Assembly (NCBI GenBank): GCA_038380795.1
Contig: CM076261.1
Span: forward strand, 34,187,866-34,251,865
Length of the DNA: 64,000 nucleotides
From: Pyrocephalus nanus
Lineage: Eukaryota; Chordata; Aves; Passeriformes; Tyrannidae
Direction: 5' to 3'
Positions within the stretch are counted from its first letter, which is position 1. Each line of letters opens with the position of its first letter. The notes beneath the pieces are model-generated. The model was not told where the DNA came from. It saw nothing but the letters and a program-made list of their open reading frames with translations, and did not search any database. The position numbers and the translations under genes are program-made. Positions 1-10,187 of this stretch are shown piece by piece.

Positions 1-511
1 AGAAAACAAAACTCAAATGTTTTAAAGTTTGAGTTTTACAGATTGTAAATTAAAGTTGAGGCTTATCAGAGGGATTTAGAAGACTGTAATCAAACAGTAA
101 AACATATGTGTTCCGGGTCACATGGCTGTGCATGTTTCCATTTACTTCACTCAGCCTTGAAAACTACACTGTTGACCAGTAAAGAACTTTTATCTGCTTA
201 CAGAAAAAAAAGTGCTTTTTCTTCATAGAATTGTTTTTCTACAAAATTAGGGTAAAAGTTGACAAGTAATACTGAGTACTGCAAACTGGCATCTGATCTG
301 TCTGAAGATTTAAGAGAGCACAATAAAATTATTTCCAAGATAACAGTTTTATCCCATTCTTCAAATGTTGAATTAATTGTATCCCCAGTAAGTTTAGCAG
401 AAGGCACCTTGTTAACCCTGGAAGCTAACTGACTTGTAAAAATAAAGCCCCTATAGACTTTGAAAGTACATAGGTCACCCTAGTCCATATAGAATTGACT
501 AGGTTGCTAGC
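1..511. other. AT-rich intergenic DNA, nothing recognised
   Basis: No repeat family, RNA gene or plausible exon was recognised. The only open frame above 60 codons (198-407, minus) has no recognisable domain and is what AT-rich DNA gives by chance. The stretch ends at the 3' terminus of a CR1 element. Confidence 0.6.
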
Positions 512-1570
512 CATAGAATCACAGAATCATAGAATCAATTGGGTTGGAAAAGACCTCTGAGATCACCAAGTCCAACCCTTGATCCACTACCACCAGAGTT
601 ACTAGGCCATGGCACTAAGTGTCACATCCAGAATTATCTTAAAAACCTCCAGGGACAGAGAATCCACTACCTCCCTCCATAACCCATTCCAATATATGAT
701 TACCCTCTCTATAAAGAATTTCTTCCTAATATCCAATCTAAACCTTTCCTGGCAGAGCTTAAGACTATGCCTTCTTGTCCTACTGCTAGCTGCCTGGGAG
801 AAGAGACCGACCCCCACCTGGCTACAACCTCCTCTCAGGAAGTTGTAGAGAGTGATGAGGTCTTCCCTGAGCCTTCTCTTCTCCAGGCTAAACAACCCCA
901 GCTCCCTCAGCCTCTTCTCACAGGACTTGTGTTCAAGTCCCTTCACCAGCCTGGTTGCTCTTCTCTGGATCTGCTCCAGCCCCTCAATATCCTTCCTGAA
1001 CTGAAGGGCCCAGAATTGGACACAGCACTCCAGGTGTGGCCTCACCAGCGCTGAGTACAGGGAAAGAATCACTTCCCTCGTCCTGCTGGCCACATTGTTC
1101 CTGATCCAGGCCAGGATGCCACTGGCCTTCTTGGCCACCTGGGCACACTGCTGGCTCATGTTCAGTTTCCTCTCAATCAGCATCCCCATGTTCCTTTCTG
1201 CCTGGCTGCTCTCCAGCCACTCTGTGCCCAGCCTGTAGCGCTGCAGGGGTTGTTGTGGCCAAAGTGCAGGACTCGGCACTTGACCTTGTTGAACCTCATT
1301 CCATTGGAATCAGACCATATCTCCAGCCTGTCCACATCTTTCTGCAGAGCTCTCCTGTCTTCCAGCTGATCAGCACTCCCTCCCAGCTTGGTGTCATCTG
1401 CAAATTTACTAATGGTGGACTCAATCCCCTCACCTAAATCATCAGTAAAGATATGAAATAGAACTGGGCCCAACACTGATCCCTGGGAGACACCACTAGT
1501 GACTGGCTGCTAATTGGATGCAGCCCTGTTCACCACCACTCTCTGGGCCCAGCTATCCAACCCAACTGGG
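512..1570 (-). mobile_element. CR1 non-LTR retrotransposon, 5'-truncated, minus strand
   Basis: The low-coordinate end carries the CR1 3' terminus: tandem 8-bp units of the CATAGAAT/CACAGAAT type at 512-535, followed by the typical 3' UTR read in reverse. The rest is the 3' part of the reverse-transcriptase ORF. The element stops matching CR1 at about 1570, so it is a 5'-truncated copy of about 1.06 kb, the usual outcome of target-primed reverse transcription. The exact 5' break and any target duplication could not be fixed. It resembles the copy at 56381-58208 closely in both order and wording, so the two probably belong to related subfamilies. The window holds no source of active protein for it. 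Confidence 0.95.
602..1476 (-). pseudogene. CR1 ORF2 reverse-transcriptase remnant, frameshifted
   Basis: This is the C-terminal part of the CR1 polyprotein (endonuclease plus reverse transcriptase, which copies the element RNA at a nicked target). Two overlapping frames carry it. The upstream frame (1177-1476) includes the RT catalytic motif FADDTKLGG, the CR1 form of YxDD. The downstream frame (602-1279) continues with [17 protein letters not shown] and the RT connection region, ending in a natural stop. The frames part at the G run 1246-1249: the sister copy at 58138-58142 has five Gs where this one has four, so a one-base deletion explains the shift. There is no endonuclease domain because the element is 5'-truncated. 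It cannot make a working enzyme. Confidence 0.9.
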
Positions 1571-4086
1571 TTGCTCCTCCCTCTGGCAAACACATTCTTG
1601 GGATTAAGAGGACCTGAGTACTCTTGGTGAGGAAATCCAGTGTGTAACTCAAAGAGATTTAACTGTAGGGGAAAATAACCCTTGATTTGAGTTGTATTTT
1701 ACAGAACCTTCTATAATGGGAACCACCTAAGCCAATGGAGGATGAACCTTACAGGAAAAACTGGGCAAATATAGCCATGACCCGGCTCGAGTTGTCTCTG
1801 ACACCCAACAACTCAACAGAACTTTTCCTGTCTTGAACACTGAGCAAGACTGAAAATGGAGAGAGAGAAATTTATCTACAGAAAAATGTGGAAGCAAAAA
1901 AAGAAAAAAAAATATGAAAGAATGCTGAGAACTCCATACTTATAATGTCTGTAAAGAGAATAACAACTCAGTATTTCAAAGGACTCTGAATTTCATGTAA
2001 AACAGAAGACAGAAGCATAACACTGCACATAAATGTGAAACTTTATGCTCTTCTGCCATAGTCCAATCTTAAGATGCTATTCCAATGTCACAGAAATAGA
2101 AATATCTGAAAGATTTTTAGACCTATAAAGTACCTCAGTGTAAATTTATATTAGCATTCTGGGAAGTTTAGTCCATGTCTTGCCCAAAAGTAGACTCCTT
2201 AAAACTGAATCCATGCCCCTCCCTCTGATTAAAAAACACCAAAGTAAAAACAGAACAAAAAAACCAACAAAACAACAAAATCCTCAGATTTTTTTCAAGT
2301 CTGAAAACAGTAAGGTACTGTACAGCTTTCAGAAAGCAAATGAAATCTCTTTGAGAGTCTTTTTGTACATGTAAATGGTATTTTTATAAAATTTTATAAA
2401 ATTACCTCCTTGTTAAAAAGCTGAAGCATATGGTACAAATTCATCTGTTACCAAACCATAGACCTGTATACTAGCTTTATATATGTATCTGCATACTAGT
2501 TTTAAATAAAAAAATATTTGTGGTCATATATATACACATACATACATATAAGATGCACAGTATCTACACACTTCTTGGGTTGAGAGCCTAACAATCTGTA
2601 AATATGTTTTCCCCCTTTCTACATGCAGGTGGGATATATGGAAAATCAGAAACAAATAATAAGCTTTAATGCAGACAGAGGAGAAAATTTTTCCAGTTAC
2701 CGTATTCCCTTATGAAGGAAAGGACTGAACACTCATCATGGCCTAAAATCATAACTACATTTTCATAAGACATGCAGGTTTTTATCATTAAACTATTGTT
2801 AAAACATGTTCCAGCTTGCATATTTGTGTTCCGTGTAGTATGGTTTTAGCAAATTACGACACAGATACTGCAGTGAGAAGATAACGGCGGGCTATAAGAC
2901 ATAAGATAGTCTGTACATGTATTGTTAGGCAATTGCAGACATTTGCCAATGCCTGTCAGCAGGCATAACCTGTTTCCAAGTGCTCTTACATTTTGACAGC
3001 TTAACCTTTAACTTCTGGGAGTGGTGATGAACAGGTCTTTGGACTTGTTCGTTTGTTGTCTGTTTTACATGTTCTGAAGGATGGTATCTTTTTTTTCCTG
3101 GTTGTTCAACATCTAATGCACATTCAATTTTTTTTTTTTTTTTTCAAAGGATTCATGAGCTCAAGAATTGCTGTGCTTGCATGTTTTTTGTTAGGAGGAA
3201 TCTGCTGGATGAGTGGAGAGATGGATTTCAAAGCAAGTGAGGATGCTCAATTCGAGAAAGGTTTCCAGAGTGCAAGATAAGATGGGCAGAAAAACATAGA
3301 ACAGAAGTACCTTGCAGACAGGAACATGCAGGAAGACTCCTGAGAATATATAGGAAGGATATGTACTGCCAAGTTTTCAGAGAAGACAGACAAAGATATT
3401 CTTCTAAGGATATAGAGGTGTATGTGTGAAGAACTGGAAATCACTTGGAGAGCAAGGCCATGGGAAAAAATAAAACCACCTGCTCTACAAGAGCAGTATG
3501 AGCAGAGAGATGCTGATTCCAGTTCCTGTCATTTTCAACTGCCAAAATTGAATTTTAATTTTTAAAAAAAAAATATGGCTTGCCATATTTGGTGTTTTAT
3601 TAAACCTCAGCTGGAAGCCTTTCAGTATTTTCAGTGCATTTATTTTAAAGAAAAAGGGCCATCCAAGGGAGATTCAGACCTTGTAAAAAATATGTTGAAT
3701 AGCAATTAGTATTTGATAAAAGTCATGCCCATAGAAATGTGAACTCTGAATTGTATGCTACAACACCATGGCACAATCCAACTCCATGCAGGAGTTGCAA
3801 GGTAAATTCACCTGATCTTCATCAGTACTAAAACAGTCATTTGAAACTGACATAGAATTACCTATAAAAAGAAATATATAAAACAATAGTAGTCATTGTT
3901 AATAATAAAAAAAATTACTCAGGGATATATTGAGAGGCAAGTTGGTTCCCAATATTTTAATATAATTGCAGTCCTAGAGTGAAAAAAAAAATACATAATG
4001 TAGAAAGCTAGTAATTTCCGAGTATGAGGATATTTCACCCGCTAATTATATAAAAAGGATAGAAGCAGTTTAAGCTTTCACAGATA
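1571..4086. other. AT-rich intergenic DNA, minor simple repeats
   Basis: No gene or known dispersed repeat was recognised. It contains a short AT/CA-rich stretch (about 2505-2550), an A/C-rich patch near 2235-2285 and a T18-type tract at about 3129-3148. A perfect 7-bp hairpin (ATGCCTG/CAGGCAT, 4-nt loop) lies at 2949-2966. The 75-codon frame 3053-3280 is discussed in the findings and is not supported as a gene. Confidence 0.55.
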
Positions 4087-4143
4087 GGAAATTCCACGGT
4101 AAGGAAATTCCACGGTAAGGAAATTCCATGGTAAGGAAATTCC
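4087..4143 (+). repeat. 16-bp tandem repeat with kappaB-like sites
   Basis: Three full units and a partial fourth, based on GGAAATTCCACGGTAA, start at 4087, 4103, 4119 and 4135. The third unit differs by C to T in the middle. Each unit carries GGAAATTCC, which fits the 9-bp GGRRNNYCC pattern bound by Rel/NF-kappaB dimers. The base in front is A in the later units, so the 10-bp GGGRNNYYCC form is not met. Whether it is bound is unknown; it may be only a small minisatellite. Confidence 0.85.
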
Positions 4144-7123
4144 AAACCAGGAAGGTAATGATTACTAAGAAACGTAATAGTGTTTTTAAGAAAGAGGAAG
4201 AGTTAAGACTTTCTTCACAGATTGTCTTTGTAATTCTGTAGCACAGAACATATTTTCAAACTTTTCTCGTGAACTACAGATATCAGAGGAATGCTCCTTT
4301 TTAATGAAACCCAAGATTCATCTGTTCCTTTATTTCAGAATCCTGGGTTTTAGAAAAAAAACAGTTAGATCTACAGCAAGCCGTACAATTAAAATGATCA
4401 GGTGTGATGACCTTTGCAATACTCACGACCCAAAGAAGCTTCTTTTAAGAACAAAGGTAGAAAACACTTCCCTATGTCCAACTGTCCAATTTTGAGCAGA
4501 TTAGCACCCATAGGTCCAAAGAGAGGAGTTTAAATTTTAAAATTAAACATGGTGGGAACAGGGAGGGGGAAAAAATGGGGGAGGAGGAAGGGGGCATACA
4601 AAGCTGTTTCCTACTTTGAATCACCTTTTCAGATTTCTTTTAACTCCAGTGTCTAGTCTAGCTAAAATTGCATAGGAGACTCAGAAAGAGCTGGTTCAAG
4701 TGAAAAGCCCAAGATACTTCATTATGAAAACCCTTTTCAAACTCTTAATTAAAATGTTATGCAATGATCTGAGAAGTTATTTCACTCTTCTCCTGCTAAT
4801 AAAATACATGAAGTATGCAACTCATAAATAAGAGCTAACCTTTACTCTAAAAAGGAAAGCTTGGTTTTGTAATGCCAACTCCAAATAATTAGCTTCAAAC
4901 AACATAGCTCTAACAGAACAGGAAGGAGAGCTGCCATGAGCTCCAAAGTCCACTGGTCTGCTCGTAAAATGCATAAGCAGTGAAACAAAAGTCTGAGCTA
5001 TATGTAGTATTTATCCTCTCCTGTCAATTTATATTCACATTGCAATCTACACCATTTAGTTTAACTTAAATACTTCTTGCTTTTAGTTGTCTCATAGATG
5101 CATAACTTCCTCTGTTCAATATTTATTATTTATCAAACAGATATAAAAATTCCAAAGAGAGCAGTTATTGAGGCTCTTCATAAATAAGTACTTGATGTTT
5201 TTCCTTCAAACTGACTATCCAGCTCTTACAATGATTGCAATAAGTTTGCCTTTTATAGATTATTGACCTAGTTTACTTCCAATTCATTGATAACCTATTA
5301 TCATATATCACAGTAACATAATTACTGATACACAGGATCCTGCCACCTGTAGCTTGCAGATAAAGAAATGGATGTAGGGAGCCTTGTGAGTGCTTTTCAG
5401 TTATGAGTAACAGCTGCTCAGAAGTGTGGTAAATTGAAAGACCGAGTTACTGATCTGGCCAACACACAACACTGCTGAGAACACACTTGCAAGATCTTCA
5501 GCTCAGGTACCAATGAGAAATCAGTGTCAGCCTGCCACAGCTCCAGTTGGTGACACACATGGCAAAGGAAACTCACATCACCTTTCATGGACTTGAAGTA
5601 GGCATTTCAGCCATTAAACTAATGACTCAAACTAATATCTACTATAATTCTGGCAGCTTTAAAACAAAATATATCTATTTATTTCAAACAGAGTTTCCCA
5701 ACTGTGGACTGTGTTCACAATTTCTATTAAAATAAAGCTGACATTTCAACAGTTCAGTAATTAATTGCTTTGTTCTGAGTGATACTGAGCTTTCATAGCT
5801 CTTTTTTTTTCTGAGAACTTGAATTTCAAGTTCATTTAGAATTGCTTCCCCACACAGTTTTTGATCATCACAATTATGCCTTCAAGACTTATACACAGGC
5901 TTTTACATTTCTGCTCATTTTCTTAAGTAATTTAGAAAAAAAATTAAGAAATTAAGTTCTTCCTCTCCCCCCCCCAAGAACAGAAAAACATGTAATTTTT
6001 AATTTAGAATTTTTACTGCTTTTAAGAACTGCTATTTTTTGCACAGAAAAAAAAAAAAAAAATTGGTCCTGCATTTCACTTGTGGAAAATGCATTTATTA
6101 GAGAATAATGGTGATAGGCATTAAAGAATTTCATTATTGAACAATATTGGTGCATGAACCATTTCTGATTATAAATGCATTTGGTTTTGTAGTGGTGACA
6201 TGGGAAACTCATTATATATTGGGTGAAAAAATTAGATTTAAATCTCCCTAATGAGTAAAAGTTGTAAATGAAAAGAGCTGTGATAAAAGAACACAAGGAT
6301 TAGCAAAGAGACATCTAATAATATTTTTTACCATCTGTAAAGCATATGAACTTATAGTACTATACATCAATATGCTTCATCTCACAAATCCATATTCATC
6401 AGAAAAGAACAAACAAAACCACAGACACAACTGTGAACGTTTAAATCAACCTCATCCTTATACTACTACAAGTCTCACTGCCAACAACCACATAAATAAC
6501 AACACAGAATAATATTCTGTAACCTCAACCTTCACTTTTAGCAAACAGTACTATACTATGTAGAAAAAATGACAGGTTACTCTATATCTCTATTACACAG
6601 ATTAAATGGCAAATTGAAAGCTGTTTATGCCATCTATTTAAATGTATATCTCCCGTTTCCAGTTAGAATTTCCACTAATTTTTTACTATTATTTTTGCAA
6701 TTTTGCATGAAGGAATCCTATTAATCTTACTTTTAATTCAAGCACCTAAATCTCCCAAATAAGCTATTATAACCAATATTTCATCTACCACACAGAGCGT
6801 GAAACACAGACTCATTCCTGAAATGTGAAAGCTATATGCTACCTGCTGAATATCAAGTGCTATATCTGCTATACCTACAGAATATGAACAAAAATTTGCC
6901 AAAAGGATCAAGCAATTTTAGGATGTCTCAAGTTAGGCATCAACATACATCCTGCATGGAGGAAACTGATACTCAGCATCATTTAATTTTAGCAGCCTAA
7001 TAAATATTTAAATCAATTGAAAATTCCTGATGCCTTCCAGTATTTACACTGCAGATAGCTGTCCAAATAATAGTTGGAAGCTTTGTTTTTTCTGTTATTA
7101 TTTGGTTACTTGGTTAGACTTAA
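4144..7123. other. AT-rich intergenic DNA, nothing recognised
   Basis: No gene or dispersed repeat was recognised. Short homopolymers occur, including a C run and A run near 5970 and 6045-6061. Frames such as 5952-6296 (minus, 114 codons) run through these homopolymers and show no domain. Confidence 0.55.
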
Positions 7124-8425
7124 TGATAGGTTATGTGATAAACAGAGATCATCTCCACACATACAGAGTAGCTCAGACCAACCATGGCAAGATGAAGAGC
7201 AGAATACCATGTCCAAATGGCTCCCAAGCCCATCATATGGGCCATCAGCCCAACAAAAGCTGGACTCTACAAGCCCAGAGGGAGACAGGGATGCAAATAC
7301 ACATGGGAACTCAAACTGAGAACTCCCAAAGGGCCCCTCCCAGGGCTGTCCCACCAAAGCATCAGCCCCACTGTTAGGGTGTGAAACCCATCAAAGCCAG
7401 TCAGTGGATCAGCTATGAAGATCACCTTTCAGATGAAGATAGGGAATAACTGCCCACAAGTGTCAGACACTTAATGGGATGCAGGTGAAGAGAATTTTGG
7501 AATCCCATGAGGCGTTGTTTAGAGAAAGAAGAAAAGGTGGAGAAAAAGAGGCATCAAGACAGTTTGATGAGGAATAAGCACTGGAGAATAGAGAGATAGG
7601 GGGATGAAAGAGGCTGGTCACAAACAAACACATGGCTTGTCAGGCTGCATGTCTGGCCAGGTTCTCTCTCTTATCAGCACAGTCTCCTCTTCTCATTAGA
7701 CCCTAACTTTTTTCTGGGTGAGGGACTCAATCTATGTGCACATGTGTGGGGAAGTGCACCAACCAAAGTGGGACCAGAGGTTGGAGACCCACATGCCCAC
7801 GTTGCTAGACATCAGAGCTAGGGCAGAGGTGCAAATGATGTGTGAGCACATCAAAGATCAAGCCAGATGAGTCAGGGAGCAGGCAAAGTGGCTTAAGAGC
7901 CGAGGTGGGGGTTAGTAGGTGTGCATGTATGTGTGCATGTGTGCAAGAGTGAGACAATGTGAGGAGCTGGGTATCAGGGATTCTAGGAAAGTCCTGGAAA
8001 GCTTCTGGAGAAACCATGGAGTCTGATGGTCTCTAGGAGTGAGACCCATTTCTGCATATGTACCTACAATTTTATAGACATGCATGTATCTCTGTGCCCA
8101 TATATATATATGTGCCTGTTTCTCTCTCCTTGGGTTAAGGCACCTGGGAAGAGCAAGGATCCAGCACCAGACTGTGTACAAGTCTGGCTGCTGTAGACAA
8201 CTGCAAGGTGTGCACACAGGTGTGCATGCCAGTGTGTGTGAAGGGGGCCGTACATGCTGCTGGGCTGCAGACCTCAGAGCCTACACGTCTAGTTGCCAGC
8301 AACTGGGAAGACTGGGATCCAGGGGCAGCTACTGGGCTCAGCTGCTGTAGAGAGACATATTCTACACATGCAAATATATTCCCCATAAGGGGTCTCCATC
8401 CTGCTAAGCCAGAGAAGAAAAAAAG
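7124..8425 (+). mobile_element. LTR-like endogenous retrovirus repeat, copy 1
   Basis: This segment is collinear with 29009 to about 30240. Both begin TGMTAGGTTATGYGATAAA. Both share a central block with CTTATCAGCACAG or GATCAGCACAG, then a pyrimidine-rich stretch, then GGGTGAG followed by TGTGTGCAYGTGTGGGG. Both end in GT-rich, CATATATATATATG-like sequence. This organisation resembles an avian ERV LTR running into its leader. The 3' boundary and target duplications could not be fixed. The several open frames here (for example 7030-7377 and 8084-8350) are by-products of its base composition. Strand is inferred from the ATTAAA polyadenylation-like signal in copy 2. Confidence 0.6.
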
Positions 8426-9056
8426 ATGAGGCTGGATTTAGGCTCTCTAACAACTGGGTTTACATGCAACAGTAGAATTGTGGAAACTTAAAAATAACAT
8501 GCAGCTATTCATGGTACTGTAAGATGCAAAATATTTCACTTCATCGGTTTTCAATTCATTTGTAACAACTGAGTTTTGGATTTGCATCTGATTTGCAAGT
8601 CTTGGTGACTGCAGTCAAACAGTGCTCTTTCCAGGCTTCAGCTAAGACAGATTTAAATTCAACAGTGTCACTGTTGACCTATGACAAGGCTGTTGGCTTC
8701 CCTTCCTCCCCATTTCCAGCATAATTATGAGATGCACAAAACATACAAAATGCACAGGTATTTTATATATATACATGTATAGTCCAGCTAGTGGTACTGG
8801 AAGAATCCAAAGTTTTAATCTTGCATTTTATTAAGCACATTCATTCATTCATTCAGCATTGCTGACACTTGCACCCTAGATAGAAGAAAGCTGAAATATT
8901 AGCACTCACAAACCTCCCACTAAGATACCAAAACAAAAAAGAAAAAAAAAATCAGCAAAAATGAACCCAGCACCACCAGAAAAACACAGAATGCTGCAGC
9001 TTGAGTTTACTCTGTTTTTAGGTTTTTTTTCCCAGAAACAGGGCATCATAAAATAG
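8426..9056. other. AT-rich intergenic DNA with a short CATT repeat
   Basis: No gene was recognised. A short (CATT)n run lies at about 8841-8857 and an A-rich patch at about 8932-8962. Confidence 0.55.
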
Positions 9057-9062
9057 CCTAAC
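9057..9062. repeat. Target-site duplication CCTAAC (left)
   Basis: This is identical to 10182-10187 on the other side of the LTR. Six bases is the duplication length usual for betaretrovirus-like (ERVK) integrases. Confidence 0.85.
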
Positions 9063-10181
9063 TGTGCCGTTTTGACCCTGGCAGGATGCCAAGCACTCAC
9101 GAAAGCTGATCTGTCACTCCCCTCTACAGTTGGACAGTGAAAAAAAATTATAATGAAAGGCCCATGAGCTGAGATAAGGACAAGGAGAGATCACTCACTG
9201 ATTACCATTATGGGCAACAGACTTGACTTGAGGATATTAACTGAATCTATTACAAATCAAAATCAGAAGAAGATAATAGGATATAAAAGAAAAATTGAAT
9301 CTTAAACCCTCTTTTTCCCCCATCACTCCTTTCTTCTCAGGCTCTATCTCTTCCCTGCAGTGGTGCAGGGAGACATGGAATGTGGATTATGGTCAGTTTA
9401 TAACAGTGTTTCTGCCACTGCTCAGGGAGAGAAGCCTTTTCCCTTCTCCAACATGGGGTCCCTCCCGTGGGAAACAGTCCTCCACAAACTTCTTCAGTGC
9501 AAGTTCTTCCCATGAGATACAGTTCTCCATGAACTATTCCATCATGGGCCCCTTTCCAAGGGGTGCAGTTCTTCAAGAATAGGGTGCTCCAGCATGTGTC
9601 TCCACAGGGCCACACATCCTATCAGGAAATCTGCTGCAACATGGGCTTCTTTCTCCATGTGTCCACAGGTCCCTGCCAGAAGCCTGCTCCAGCACCGACC
9701 TCCCATACTGTCAAAGGCTTCTTTTGGGCATTCACCTGCTCCATTGTGGATCTCCTCCACGGTCTGCAAGTGTATCTCTGCATCCCTGTAGACCTCCATG
9801 AGCTGCAGGGGGCCATCCTGCCTCACCATAATCTTCACCATGGGCTGAGGGGGAATGTCAGCTCAGGAGCACCCCCTCCCCCTCCTTCTCCACTGACCTC
9901 AGTATGTGCAAAGTTGTTCCTCTCCCATATACTCTCTCCCCTCTGAGCACAATTATCTCTGGGCAGTAGCTTTTTTTAACTTCCTAAATTTGTTATTGCA
10001 GAGGCAATACTGCTTTTTCTGATTGGCCCAGCCTTGGCCAGCAGCAGGTCCATCTTGGAGCTGACTGGCACTGGCTCTGTCAGACATGGGGGAAGCTTCT
10101 GGCAGCTTCTCACTAAAGCAAACACTGCGCCCTTCCACTTCACCCCCAGCTACCAAAACTCGGCAAAAGAAATCCAATACA
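9063..10181 (-). mobile_element. Solo LTR of an endogenous retrovirus, minus strand
   Basis: The element runs on the minus strand from TGTATTGGATTT (10181 inward) to GGCACA at 9063, so it has TG...CA termini. It lies between perfect 6-bp duplications CCTAAC. The 1119-bp length and lack of gag/pol sequence mark it as a solo LTR left by recombination between the two LTRs of a provirus. The middle (about 9340-9860) is made of loosely repeated blocks with related wording (CATGGGCTTC, CATGGGGTCC, CATGGGCCCC), a pattern I recognise from a common bird LTR. The 3' end shares GGGGAGTGACAGAKCAGCT with the LTR at 39517-40159, so the two are related. Open frames inside (9295-9582, 9563-9946 and others) are not genes. 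Confidence 0.9.
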
Positions 10182-10187
10182 CCTAAC
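10182..10187. repeat. Target-site duplication CCTAAC (right)
   Basis: Matches 9057-9062 without mismatch. Confidence 0.85.

Noticed and set aside
9295..9946. Overlapping frames of 92-127 codons on both strands
   Set aside because: All lie inside the solo LTR 9063-10181, whose repeated GC-rich blocks leave many frames open.
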